In this document: one piece after another, positions 1 through 7,863 of the stretch
Layout: each line of letters starts with the position of its first letter
How positions within the stretch are numbered: the stretch's first letter is position 1
DNA from: Anaerotruncus sp. G3(2012)
GTDB lineage: Bacteria; Bacillota; Clostridia; Oscillospirales; Ruminococcaceae
Reading direction: 5' to 3'
Assembly: GCF_000403395.2 (NCBI RefSeq)
Contig: NZ_KE159657.1
Location: 289,538 to 353,537 of the forward strand
Length of the DNA stretch: 64,000 nt
The notes under the pieces: model-generated
Seen by the model: the letters and a program-made list of their open reading frames with translations, nothing else
What the model was told of the DNA's origin: nothing
Database searches by the model: none
Made by a program: the position numbers and the translations under genes

Positions 1-1868
1 TGCAGGGGTTTGACGTCCTGTTCCTCACCGGTACCGACGAGCATGGGCAGAAGATCGAACAGAAGGCAGAAGCTGCCGGCGTCACCCCACAGCAGTATGT
101 AGATCAGGTGGTTGCGGGCATCAAGGAGCTTTGGAAGCTGCTGAACATTTCGAACGACCGGTTTATCCGCACGACCGACAGCTACCATCAGGAGTCGGTG
201 CAGAAAATCTTCAAAACGCTTTACGACAAGGGTTATATTTATAAAGGCTCCTACAAGGGTAAATACTGCACCCCCTGCGAGTCGTTCTGGACCGAGAGCC
301 AGCTCAAGGACGGGAAATGCCCCGACTGCGGGCGGGAGGTTATCGATGCGGAAGAGGAAGCGTACTTCTTCAAGCTGTCTGCATTTGCCGACCGGCTGGT
401 CAAACTCTACGAAGAAAACCCGCTCTTTATGGAGCCGCAGAGCCGCCTGAACGAGATGGTGAACAACTTCATCAAGCCGGGTCTGGAAGACCTGTGCGTC
501 TCCCGCACCTCTTTTAAATGGGGGATCCCGGTCACTTTTGATCCGAAGCATGTTGTCTATGTCTGGGTGGACGCACTCTCCAACTATATCACTGCGCTCG
601 GCTATGGCAATGAGCAGTACCACGATTTTGAGAAGTACTGGCCCGCCGATGTGCACTTTGTCGGCAAGGAGATCATGCGGTTCCACACGATCATCTGGCC
701 GGCGATGCTGATGGCACTCGATCTGCCGCTGCCGAAAAAGGTCTATGGGCATGGATGGCTGCTGCTCGAGGGGGGCAAAATGTCCAAATCCAAGGGCAAT
801 GTGGTCGATCCGGTGGTGCTGGTTGAGCGGTACGGGGTGGACGCGATCCGCTATTTCCTGTTGCGGGAGTTCCCGTTCGGCTCGGACGGACTGTTCTCCA
901 ATGAAAGCCTGATTACCCGGATCAACGCCGACCTTGCCAACGACCTGGGGAATCTGGTTTCCCGTTCGGCTGCGATGGTTGGGAAATATTTTGATGGGAC
1001 CTTGCCCGCCGAGCGTCATGCGGAACCGCTCGACGATGAGGTGATCGCGATTGCAAAATCCCTCAAACAGAATTATGAAACCCAGATGGAAGCATTTGCG
1101 TTCCAGAACGCACTGATCGAGATTTTCAAGCTGGTGTCCCGCACCAACAAGTATATTGATGAAACCGCGCCCTGGGTGCTCGCCAAGGACGAGGCCAACC
1201 GCCCACGGCTCGCGTCGGTGCTTTACAATCTGCTCGAGTGTGTCCGGATCGCGGGCATCCTGCTCACCCCGTTTATGCCTTCCACTGCGCCGAAAATCTT
1301 CGAGCAGATCGGTGCGGATGCAGGAATCACAAATTATGAGTCGGCGGGGACCTATGGTTTGCTGCCCGCGGATGTGGCCGTCCACAAGGGCGAAGGACTG
1401 TTCCCGCGGATCGACGTGGCCAAAGAGCTTGCCGCGCTGGAAGCCTCCAAAGAAAAGGCAGTGGAGAAAGCGCCGAAAGGGGAGAAAAAATCTGTTCCTG
1501 CCAAAAAGGAGCAGCCCCAGCCGGCCGAAGGGGTGGCATCGCTCATTACAATCGACGACTTTGCCAAGGTGCAGCTGCGGGTAGCGAAGGTGACCGCCTG
1601 TGAGCCGGTGCCCAAGGCGGACAAACTGCTCCGCCTCCAGCTGGATGATGGTTCAGGAACTCCCCGGCAGGTGGTTTCGGGGATTCATCCATGGTATGAG
1701 CCGGACGACCTGATGGGTAAAAAAGTGATTGTCGTGGCGAATCTGAAGCCTGCCAAACTGCGTGGGGTCGAGTCTAACGGGATGATCCTTGCGGCAGACG
1801 CAGGGGAGAACGAGGTCAAAGTGATCTTTGTGGATGCTTCGGTCCCCTGCGGTTCGGTAGTTCGGTAA
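1..1868 (+). CDS. metG: methionyl-tRNA synthetase, 3' part (5' end outside window)
   Basis: Charges tRNA-Met in the cytoplasm. The frame is open from base 3 with no stop, and the first visible residues include FLTGTDEHGQK, a conserved class I Met-tRNA synthetase stretch, so the true start lies before the window; the GTG at 108 is internal. A CxxC...CxxC zinc knuckle begins near 267 (CTPC, then CPDC). The KMSKS ATP-binding loop is at 777-791. After a Lys/Ala/Glu-rich linker (about 1420-1530), the C-terminal part (about 1545-1868) is an OB-fold tRNA-binding domain (IDDFAKVQLRVAKV). In Firmicutes metS is commonly followed by tatD, as here. Family assignment is secure. Confidence 0.97.
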   Translation, partial: QGFDVLFLTGTDEHGQKIEQKAEAAGVTPQQYVDQVVAGIKELWKLLNISNDRFIRTTDSYHQESVQKIFKTLYDKGYIYKGSYKGKYCTPCESFWTESQLKDGKCPDCGREVIDAEEEAYFFKLSAFADRLVKLYEENPLFMEPQSRLNEMVNNFIKPGLEDLCVSRTSFKWGIPVTFDPKHVVYVWVDALSNYITALGYGNEQYHDFEKYWPADVHFVGKEIMRFHTIIWPAMLMALDLPLPKKVYGHGWLLLEGGKMSKSKGNVVDPVVLVERYGVDAIRYFLLREFPFGSDGLFSNESLITRINADLANDLGNLVSRSAAMVGKYFDGTLPAERHAEPLDDEVIAIAKSLKQNYETQMEAFAFQNALIEIFKLVSRTNKYIDETAPWVLAKDEANRPRLASVLYNLLECVRIAGILLTPFMPSTAPKIFEQIGADAGITNYESAGTYGLLPADVAVHKGEGLFPRIDVAKELAALEASKEKAVEKAPKGEKKSVPAKKEQPQPAEGVASLITIDDFAKVQLRVAKVTACEPVPKADKLLRLQLDDGSGTPRQVVSGIHPWYEPDDLMGKKVIVVANLKPAKLRGVESNGMILAADAGENEVKVIFVDASVPCGSVVR

Positions 1869-1871
1869 TGA

Positions 1872-1903
1872 ACTCTGGGGATGGCTCATGCCATCCCCGG
1901 AGT
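1872..1903 (+). terminator. hairpin after metG
   Basis: ACTCTGGGGATGG pairs with CCATCCCCGGAGT around a six-base loop, starting four bases after the metG stop. It is placed as a terminator, but the following bases are only moderately T-rich, so it may be a weak terminator or a 3' stabilising hairpin. Confidence 0.5.
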
Positions 1904-1939
1904 CTGTTACTCTTGAGGAGAATCCTATTTCAAATTTTT

Positions 1940-2105
1940 TGCAGGGGGCTTTTTCTCTTGCAAAAAGCCCCCTCTTGCCGCTTCGCGGCAATTCACCCGA
2001 AAAAAGCGCTTCACAGGATAAAGTGTTCCGCGCTCTGCGGAGCGCGGCCAAAGGCGCTGCCTTTGGAAACCGCGATTTTTTGAAAAAAATCGAGTAAAAC
2101 TTTAG
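1940..2105 (+). repeat. dispersed intergenic palindromic repeat, module A, copy 1
   Basis: It begins with a hairpin (AGGGGGCTTTTT / AAAAAGCCCCCT), continues through a GCCGC...GCGGC hairpin, AATTCACCCGAAAAAAGCGC and CTTCACAGGATAAAG, then CGCTCTGCGGAGCG and CCAAAGGCGCTGCCTTTGG hairpins. It ends with GATTTTTTGAAAAAAATC and GAGTAAAACTTT. The same start and end blocks recur near 5713, 10939, 47881, 58374 and 60591. No reading frame is conserved between copies, so this is a non-coding, REP/MITE-like element. Confidence 0.85.
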
Positions 2106-2345
2106 TTTTGGGAAAAAGCGGCACCCGGCCCGGAAGGGAGGGGCCTACGGGGAGGGGTCACCGACCCCTCGCCCGCAAGGCAAACTGAGGGGGCGTCGCG
2201 GCGTATGCCGCGCTTCGGACCGAAGGCCCGAGAAGTCCCCCGAAGAAGGGCGCTTGCGCCCCGGAAGTTTGGGCTGGAACCCAAACTTCCGTTGCCTCAC
2301 TGCCTTTGGAAACCGCGATTTTTTGAAAAAAATCGAGTAAAACTT
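2106..2345 (+). repeat. dispersed intergenic repeat, module B, copy 1
   Basis: This GC-rich block of nested hairpins directly follows module A and ends with the same GATTTTTTGAAAAAAATCGA/GTAAAACTTT tail. It shares GGGGAGGGGTC, GGGGCGTCGCGGCGTATGCC, GCGCTTCGG and a GGAAGT...ACTTCC hairpin with 11161-11395, which also follows a module A copy. It appears to be a second cassette of the same mosaic element. No gene is seen in 1904-2437. Confidence 0.75.
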
Positions 2346-2437
2346 TCGATTTTAGGCAGGTTTTAAGAAAGAAAGTTGCCTGCACAGATTCCGGGTTTTG
2401 AAAGAAAAAACTGAAAAATTTGATTGGGAGGATACCC

Positions 2438-3217
2438 ATGTACCAAAACATCTTCGATTCCCATGCCCATTATGACGATGAAAAGTTTGATCCAGACCGC
2501 GCAGAGATCATCGAATCGCTGCCTGAAAAAGGGGTTTGTCATGTTGTGAACATCGCTTGTGATATGCGTTCCTGTGAAACCGGCATCGCCCTAACCGAAG
2601 CGTACCCTTTTTTCTCCTCTTCGGTAGGTGTCCACCCGCATGCCGCCAGTTCGTTCATCCCCGGTGATCTCGACATCCTTGCTGGTTATACCAGCCGGTC
2701 CAAGGTTGCCGCGATCGGTGAGATCGGCTTGGATTATCATTATGATTTCTCCCCGCGCGACGTACAGAAACAGGTGTTTGAGGCCCAGCTTGGGCTGGCC
2801 TGCGACCTCGGTTTCCCGGTGGTCATCCACGATCGGGAAGCCCACGCCGACACCATGGAGCTGCTGAAAAAGTACCGTCCGAAAGGGATTGTACACTGTT
2901 ATTCCGGCAGTGCGGAGATGGCAAAAGAAATTCTGAAACTGGGGATGTATCTGGGCTTCGGCGGTGCGGTGACCTTCAAGAATGCGCGTAAGACACTCGA
3001 AGCGGCAGCGGCTGTCCCGCTTGACCGGCTGCTGGTGGAAACCGACTGTCCATATATGTCCCCGGTTCCATTCCGGGGGCAGCGGTGCGATTCCGCGATG
3101 ATTTCCCATACAGCAGAACGTCTGGCGGAACTTCACGGTATTCCGGCCCAGGAGCTGCTCGACCGGACCTGTGAAAATGCCGAACGGGTCTACCGATTGA
3201 CCGATGTGCAAAGATGA
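2438..3217 (+). CDS. tatD: TatD-family metal-dependent hydrolase (DNase-like)
   Basis: 259-residue TIM-barrel amidohydrolase of the TatD family; characterised members are Mg2+-dependent DNases or D-aminoacyl-tRNA-linked hydrolases. Metal-ligand motifs appear in order: HAH near residue 9 (DSHAHYDD), GEIGLDYH near 90, VIHDREAH near 128, VHCYSG near 155 and ETDCPYMSP near 205. The ATG at 2438 is chosen over an in-frame TTG at 2420 because GGGAGG lies eight bases before it. It follows metG after a 570-bp repeat-filled gap; the metS-yabD order is classical in Firmicutes. The family is sure, the exact substrate is not. Confidence 0.93.
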   Translation: MYQNIFDSHAHYDDEKFDPDRAEIIESLPEKGVCHVVNIACDMRSCETGIALTEAYPFFSSSVGVHPHAASSFIPGDLDILAGYTSRSKVAAIGEIGLDYHYDFSPRDVQKQVFEAQLGLACDLGFPVVIHDREAHADTMELLKKYRPKGIVHCYSGSAEMAKEILKLGMYLGFGGAVTFKNARKTLEAAAAVPLDRLLVETDCPYMSPVPFRGQRCDSAMISHTAERLAELHGIPAQELLDRTCENAERVYRLTDVQR

Positions 3218-3232
3218 CAGGATGTCCTGTAT

Positions 3233-3260
3233 TTGACATTTCGCCTAAAAAGAGTATAAT
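3233..3260 (+). promoter_or_regulatory. sigma-A promoter for the lectin gene
   Basis: TTGACA at 3233-3238 and TATAAT at 3255-3260, 16 bp apart, are both perfect consensus hexamers. The predicted transcript has an untranslated leader of about 120 nt before the start at 3386, containing a GGCAGGACGCCTGCC hairpin near 3297. Confidence 0.85.
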
Positions 3261-3385
3261 AGTCTTGTGCATCATTATTGGATATCCGCTGTCATAGGCA
3301 GGACGCCTGCCGGAAACACCTCGTGCGGAACCTTTCGCCGCCGTCTTTGCGGATCGTATTTTTAGAATTTAAGGAGTGAATCCCG

Positions 3386-3958
3386 ATGCCTACATCAAAG
3401 AAAAACGTCTATACCATTGTGCTTCACAATACCAAAAAAGTCCTTGGCGCTGCAGACCCTTCCGCAGAAAATGGATGCCCGGTCCTGCTTCAGGATGCTG
3501 ACAATTCCGTTTCCCAGCAGTGGGAGCTGATCTCCTCAGAGACAGGCTGCAAGCTGGCGCATAAGGCTTCCGGCAGGCTGCTTGATGTCATGCAGGCTGG
3601 CACCGAAAACGGCTCGCGGCTCCAGCTTTGGGAGGATGTGAACGGTGACAGCCAGCTTTGGCAGACCGAGGAGACGGATGCAGGCTGCAAACTGAAATCC
3701 TGCAAATCCGGCCGCTGCATGGATGCTGGGATGGAAGCGGCAGCGGGCGCCCCTATCCAGCTTTGGGACGATGTGAACGGGGAAAACCAGCTTTGGGACC
3801 TTGTGCCGGTTTCTGTGCGCAAGCCTGCGGCGCCGAAAGCAGACAAACCGGAAGCGCCCCAAAACAGCGAACCTGCGGCAGCGCCGAAATCCGAAAAAGC
3901 GCCGGCAAAAAAAGCTGCCGGAAAAACCGGAACCCGCCGTTCTCGGAAAACAAAATAA
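3386..3958 (+). CDS. ricin-type beta-trefoil lectin-like protein with Ala/Lys tail
   Basis: 190 residues. Residues about 8-140 form three trefoil-like repeats with the QxW signature (QQWEL, QLWQT, QLWDL) and intervening LQLWEDVNG/IQLWDDVNG strands, so a carbohydrate-binding RICIN domain is likely. Residues about 142-190 are Pro/Ala/Lys-rich and end in an arginine/lysine cluster resembling histone-H1-like tails. There is no signal peptide or membrane segment, which is unusual for a ricin lectin and suggests a cytoplasmic or non-classically exported protein. AAGGAGTG lies seven bases before ATG. It has its own strong promoter and lies between tatD and cheV. Partner and ligand are unknown. Confidence 0.8.
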   Translation: MPTSKKNVYTIVLHNTKKVLGAADPSAENGCPVLLQDADNSVSQQWELISSETGCKLAHKASGRLLDVMQAGTENGSRLQLWEDVNGDSQLWQTEETDAGCKLKSCKSGRCMDAGMEAAAGAPIQLWDDVNGENQLWDLVPVSVRKPAAPKADKPEAPQNSEPAAAPKSEKAPAKKAAGKTGTRRSRKTK

Positions 3959-4041
3959 GCTGTTGTTTGCCACTTTCCCATGTTTTTGGGGATAGTCGTT
4001 CAAAAAAAGTATAAAATTTCGATTTTTTACCGGATTTCTAT

Positions 4042-4069
4042 TTGACTATTACTGGGGATGTGGTAAAAT
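4042..4069 (+). promoter_or_regulatory. sigma-A-like promoter for cheV
   Basis: TTGACT (4042-4047) and TAAAAT (4064-4069) are 16 bp apart, about 90 bp before the cheV start. No sigma-D-type motif was recognised here. Confidence 0.65.
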
Positions 4070-4160
4070 AGAAGCAATCATATTTCAATTTCAGCTTTCC
4101 TTGCGGTAGGGCGCCTGTTTGTTGTGCCGTCGCGCCGCAGCAGCTCACGGGAGGGTCATT

Positions 4161-5102
4161 ATGAGCAACGTTAACCAAACTGAAATCCTGTTGGAATCCG
4201 GTACCAATGAGCTTGAAATCATGGAATTCACGATTGACGGTGAGCTTTTTGGCATCAATGTCGCCAAGGTACGTGAAATCATGAAATACAGCCCTGTCAA
4301 GCTAATGCAGAATGCCCACCCGGTGATCGAGGGCATCTTCAAACCGCGCGACACCGTTATTACGGTCATCGATTTGGCACAATATCTTGGTTTGCCTCCG
4401 TCTCAGGATATTTCCCACGATATTTTTATCATTGCAAACTTCAACGAACTGAACTTTGCATTCCATGTGCATGGGGTAGTTGGCATCAACCGGATTTCCT
4501 GGCGCAAGATCCAGAAACCGGATAAAATTATCTATGGTGGGAATGAAGGGGTTGCGACCGGTATTGCGGAATTCCGGGATCATCTCATCACAATTCTGGA
4601 TTTCGAAAAGATCATTGCGGAAATCTGCCCGGAAACCGGTATCCAGCTCGAGGATATTGACGATCTTGGCCCTCGCTTCCGCTCGGACAGGAAGATTCTG
4701 ATTGCGGAAGATTCGATGCTGCTTTCCAAAATGATTGTCGAGTGCCTGCATCGGGCAGGGTATATCAATACGATCAAGACAGATAATGGCCAGGAAGCGT
4801 GGGACTATCTCTGCGAAGCCAAGGAGTCGGGCGATCCGATCGATACGCATGTCAACCTGGTGGTTACTGATATTGAGATGCCCCAGATGGATGGGCATCG
4901 TCTCACCAAGCTGATTAAGGAGGACCCGACTCTGAAGGTTCTGCCTGTGGTTCTCTTCTCTTCGTTGATCAATGAGGAAATGAGAATCAAGGGTGAGCAG
5001 CTTGGCGCAGATGAGCAGATTACAAAGCCGGAAATCGCCAATCTGGTTTCGATCATTGACCGGCTTACGGATAATACTCCGTCAGAATACGCGGAGCTTT
5101 GA
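4161..5102 (+). CDS. cheV: chemotaxis coupling protein CheV (CheW-receiver fusion)
   Basis: 313 residues. Residues about 15-165 form a CheW-like scaffold (FTIDGELFGINVAKVREIM) that links receptors to CheA. Residues about 178-305 form a receiver domain with the acidic pocket (ILIAEDSML), the phospho-acceptor Asp in VVTDIEMPQMDG and the late Lys in QITKPE. Known role: signal coupling and adaptation in chemotaxis at the membrane arrays. ATG 4161 is preceded by GGGAGGG at 4149-4155; an upstream TTG at 4119 lacks a ribosome site. The gene is monocistronic between a promoter and a terminator, just ahead of csrA and flagellin. No other chemotaxis genes are in the window. Confidence 0.95.
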   Translation: MSNVNQTEILLESGTNELEIMEFTIDGELFGINVAKVREIMKYSPVKLMQNAHPVIEGIFKPRDTVITVIDLAQYLGLPPSQDISHDIFIIANFNELNFAFHVHGVVGINRISWRKIQKPDKIIYGGNEGVATGIAEFRDHLITILDFEKIIAEICPETGIQLEDIDDLGPRFRSDRKILIAEDSMLLSKMIVECLHRAGYINTIKTDNGQEAWDYLCEAKESGDPIDTHVNLVVTDIEMPQMDGHRLTKLIKEDPTLKVLPVVLFSSLINEEMRIKGEQLGADEQITKPEIANLVSIIDRLTDNTPSEYAEL

Positions 5103-5122
5103 TCTTTTCAGAAGCGTTTGTT

Positions 5123-5160
5123 TAAACACCGTCTGGTTTTGGGGCCGGGCGGTGTTTTTT
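5123..5160 (+). terminator. intrinsic terminator of cheV
   Basis: ACACCG...CGGTGT stem with a Gly-rich loop, followed by a T6 run, 20 bases after the cheV stop. Confidence 0.8.
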
Positions 5161-5240
5161 GTACCCGGAAACTTTTTAAAGATTTTTTTGCAAAACCACT
5201 TTAGTTTCCCTGGGAGCGTGCGAAAATAAAGAGTAGAGAC

Positions 5241-5270
5241 CTGTGACAAAACCTATACTTTTTGTCACAG
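5241..5270 (+). promoter_or_regulatory. perfect 10-bp inverted repeat (site 1) in the csrA leader region
   Basis: CTGTGACAAA and TTTGTCACAG are perfect inverted arms around ACCTATACTT, followed by TTCTCTTTTTTTG. It therefore resembles an intrinsic terminator or attenuator. The loop and right arm (CCTATACTTTTTGTCACA) nearly match site 2 at 5386-5442. No gene is present in 5161-5463; the rest of the gap is AT-rich. Confidence 0.6.
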
Positions 5271-5385
5271 TTCTCTTTTTTTGTTTTTTCTGGAAATTTT
5301 CCGTATATAAGACGTAGATTTTACATTTTGTATAAATATTTTCCCTGATATAGGAATAATATCTCATATTTTAGGAGAAATCCGC

Positions 5386-5442
5386 GCCTTCCGAGGTGTG
5401 ACATTGGCTATACCTTTTGTCACACCCCCGGAAGGCTTTTTT
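5386..5442 (+). terminator. long attenuator-like hairpin (site 2) just before csrA
   Basis: GCCTTCCG/CGGAAGGC plus GGTGTGACA/TGTCACACC form a 17-bp stem, broken by a one-base and a two-base bulge, and followed by T6. It ends only about eight bases before the csrA ribosome site (AAGGAGGT, 5450-5457), so read-through would be needed to express csrA. The apical TGTGACA...CTATACCTTTTGTCACA matches site 1. This is an attenuator by inference; the signal is unknown. Confidence 0.6.
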
Positions 5443-5463
5443 GCGTTACAAGGAGGTAACCGT

Positions 5464-5706
5464 ATGCTCGTGCTTGGGACGAATATCGGGGAATATGTCG
5501 TGATCGACGACCGGGTGGTTGTGCGTGTGATCCGCCTGAACGGCGATATCAAGCTGGCGATCGACGCGCCGAAGGAAATGCCGATCGTGCGGGGGGAGGT
5601 CTATGAGCGCACCCACCCGCGTCCGGCAGTGATCGAGAATGACCGCCGACATTACAGCCGGCCACGCAAAAACTGTGCAACAGGCCCGAAATCAGCGTCA
5701 CGCTGA
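5464..5706 (+). CDS. csrA: translational regulator CsrA
   Basis: 80-residue member of the CsrA/RsmA family of small dimeric RNA-binding proteins that block ribosome access at GGA-containing hairpins. It starts MLVLGTNIGEYVVIDD and has the family core IKLAIDAPKEM followed by the conserved Arg (PIVRGEVYER) equivalent to E. coli Arg44. The usual basic residues after MLVL/MLIL (T/S-R-R/K) are replaced by G-T-N, and a basic tail of about 25 residues extends past the normal end. ATG 5464 has a near-perfect AAGGAGGT; an open frame from 5398 has none. It is followed by flagellin, the classical CsrA target in Bacillus; fliW is not in the window. Confidence 0.9.
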   Translation: MLVLGTNIGEYVVIDDRVVVRVIRLNGDIKLAIDAPKEMPIVRGEVYERTHPRPAVIENDRRHYSRPRKNCATGPKSASR

Positions 5707-5712
5707 AACCAA

Positions 5713-5940
5713 AAGTTTCGTCCACCTTTTCAAAGGTGGCGGGGTCGAGGGGCAGAGCCCCCGACGCGCTCCGCACTGCGAGCCGCAGCGAAGCGTTTCG
5801 AGCGCAACCCGCCGAAGGCGGGCTCTTAGCGCGAGATGAGCGCGGAACACCTTATCCTGTGAAGCGCATTTTTCGGGTGAATTGCCGCCCAAAGGGCGGC
5901 AAGAGGGTGCTTTTTGCAAGTGAAAAAGCACCCTGCCACA
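5713..5940 (-). repeat. dispersed intergenic repeat, module A, copy 2 (reverse orientation)
   Basis: Read on the minus strand, it matches 10939-11160 nearly block for block: GGGTGCTTTTTCACTTGCAA hairpin, GCCGC...GGCGGC hairpin, AATTCACCCGAAAAATGCGC, CTTCACAGGATAAGG, a CATCTCGCGCTAAGAGCCCG cassette, the CCCGCCTTCGGCGGG hairpin, then CTCGACCCCGC. It fills most of the csrA-flagellin gap; the remainder to 6035 shows no gene. Confidence 0.85.
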
Positions 5941-6035
5941 CGCAGAGATACAGCCCCCGCGCGGAACGCGCAGATGAATTTGTTTTCCGGTCTGTCCGCC
6001 GCCGCGGAGCGGGCAGGCTTGAAAAATAGAATAAA

Positions 6036-6073
6036 CGGGCGGAATGGATAACGCCCGCAGAATTTAAGGAGGT
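6036..6073 (+). promoter_or_regulatory. putative CsrA-binding leader of flagellin
   Basis: CGGGCG (6036-6041) pairs with CGCCCG (6052-6057) and presents GAATGGATAA as the loop, an ANGGA motif in a hairpin loop as preferred by CsrA. A second GGA is the core of the ribosome site AAGGAGG (6066-6072). This two-site layout, one overlapping the ribosome site, matches known CsrA control of Bacillus hag. Binding here is inferred, not shown. Confidence 0.6.
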
Positions 6074-6079
6074 TTCACC

Positions 6080-7786
6080 ATGGGAATGGTAGTAAGAAGC
6101 AACATTATGGCAGTCAATGCACAGCGTCAGCTGGGCGTGAACAACAACCAGGTTTCCAAGGCGCTGGAGAAGCTGTCCTCTGGTTACCGCATCAACCGCG
6201 CGGGCGACGACGCTTCCGGTCTGGCGATCTCGGAAAAGATGAAAGCCCAGATCAAAGGTCTGGACACCGCTTCCCTGAACGCACAGGACGGTATTTCGGT
6301 CGTGCAGACCGCTGAAGGCGCGCTGACCGAGGTCCACAACATGCTCAACCGTATGGTCGAGCTGGCAACCCGTTCGGCGAACGGCATCAACGCCGACCTC
6401 AACCGGGATGCGCTCCAGAACGAGGTTTCCGCACTCCAGGAGGAAATTGACCGTATCGCGCAGGCGACCACCTTCAACGACATCCACCTGCTTGATGGAA
6501 CCGGCGGCAGCGGCGCTGGAACCGGCGGCACTGCGGGTGCAACGTTCGATGATCCGACTTCGACCGCTATCACCAACATTACAGAGGGTGTTGCTGGTAC
6601 TGCTGCTGTCTTTGACATTGATGTCGCTGGCTTCTCAGGAACAACGGCCGGTGCTGTCGACATCAAGGTCGGAGATGTGGTAATCGGAACCGTCGACGTC
6701 ACCGAGGGCATGACCGATGCAGAGTTTGCGCAGGCGCTCAATGGCCAGACCTTTACCGTCCAAGACGATACTGGTACGGATGTAGAATTTACAGCATCTG
6801 TTACCGGTACGACGGTTACCTTTACAGCAGGTGACAGTACAAATGCTTTGACCCTCTCCGGCGGCACCAATATTGATGTCGATGGCGGCTATACCATCGA
6901 GGCACAGCAGGCTGCCGGTGCTGCTAAAGCGGCTGCGGCTGATGCCCCTGAAAAGCCGGACTTCAGCGGAGCGAATGCACTCACTTTCGACGACGCAGAT
7001 GGTAACGGTGCTTCCGCAGATGCTAGCGGTTTGGATGCGGATGCGATCCAGGCGGCGCTTGATGCGGCTGCGGCAGCAGATCCTACTGTGACTGGCGGCA
7101 ATATCACGATTGAGCTGAATCAGGCAGGTGACGGATACGAGCTGAAGGCTGGCAATGTTCTGCTTGGCAGCACCGGCAATGCAGCAAATAATAGTATCGT
7201 TGGCGCAGACAATGCTGGTACGGACAAAGAATTGGTATTCACTACTGCGGATGGTACAGCACTTGGAAAAGTGGTAGTCTCTGCTACGACCGGTACTGCA
7301 TTAACTGGCGAGATGGATGCTCCTCTCGATACCGGCGTAGCGGCAACTGCGGCTGGCGCAGATAACAATGGTGCAGCAGGCGGCGGAAGCACCTTCACCC
7401 TCCAGATCGGTGATACCGCTGACAGCTATAATCAGCTGACCTTCACGATCAACAGCATGACTTCGACCGCGATCGGTGTCGGTTCGGTTGACATCAGCAC
7501 ACTGAAAGGCGCGCAGAATGCGATCGCAACGGTGAAAAACGCGATTGACACCGTTTCCACCCAGCGTGCGGAGCTTGGTGCGATCCAGAACCGTCTGGAA
7601 TACACCATCAACAACCTGGACACCTCCTCCGAGAACATCCAGGCCGCGAACAGCCGTATCCGCGACACCGATATGGCCAAGATGATGATGGAATACACCA
7701 AGGTCAACGTGGTTACCCAGTCTGCACAGGCGATGCTCGCGCAGGCTAACCAGCAGCCCCAGAGCGTGCTCCAGCTCCTCCAGTAA
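6080..7786 (+). CDS. hag: flagellin
   Basis: 568-residue filament subunit. Residues about 1-145 are the conserved D0/D1 helices (NAQRQLG, EKLSSGYRINRAGDDASGLA), and residues about 470-568 are the matching C-terminal helices (RAELGAIQNRLEYTINNLD, ending in LQLLQ). The roughly 320-residue centre is a Gly/Ala/Thr/Asp-rich, surface-exposed variable region (D2/D3-like), making this about twice as long as the compact Bacillus protein. ATG 6080 has AAGGAGG seven bases upstream; the second Met (6086) is possible. No signal peptide, as expected for type III export. It is followed by a strong terminator. CsrA control is likely from the leader. Confidence 0.96.
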   Translation: MGMVVRSNIMAVNAQRQLGVNNNQVSKALEKLSSGYRINRAGDDASGLAISEKMKAQIKGLDTASLNAQDGISVVQTAEGALTEVHNMLNRMVELATRSANGINADLNRDALQNEVSALQEEIDRIAQATTFNDIHLLDGTGGSGAGTGGTAGATFDDPTSTAITNITEGVAGTAAVFDIDVAGFSGTTAGAVDIKVGDVVIGTVDVTEGMTDAEFAQALNGQTFTVQDDTGTDVEFTASVTGTTVTFTAGDSTNALTLSGGTNIDVDGGYTIEAQQAAGAAKAAAADAPEKPDFSGANALTFDDADGNGASADASGLDADAIQAALDAAAAADPTVTGGNITIELNQAGDGYELKAGNVLLGSTGNAANNSIVGADNAGTDKELVFTTADGTALGKVVVSATTGTALTGEMDAPLDTGVAATAAGADNNGAAGGGSTFTLQIGDTADSYNQLTFTINSMTSTAIGVGSVDISTLKGAQNAIATVKNAIDTVSTQRAELGAIQNRLEYTINNLDTSSENIQAANSRIRDTDMAKMMMEYTKVNVVTQSAQAMLAQANQQPQSVLQLLQ

Positions 7787-7824
7787 GGATTGTTGTAAGC
7801 ATTTTTCTGTGTCTTTTCTTCAAA

Positions 7825-7863
7825 ACAGCCGGACGGTTTTTACCGTCCGGCTGTCGGCGTTTT
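7825..7863 (+). terminator. intrinsic terminator of flagellin
   Basis: Perfect 12-bp stem ACAGCCGGACGG/CCGTCCGGCTGT with a TTTTTA loop; T residues follow shortly after. Confidence 0.85.

Noticed and set aside
1869..2437. Small genes in the metG-tatD gap
   Set aside because: Frames there lie in repeat modules that recur elsewhere without frame conservation.
5161..5463. A cyclic-di-GMP or other known riboswitch before csrA
   Set aside because: I could not match the conserved core of any known class; only simple dyads with T runs are visible.
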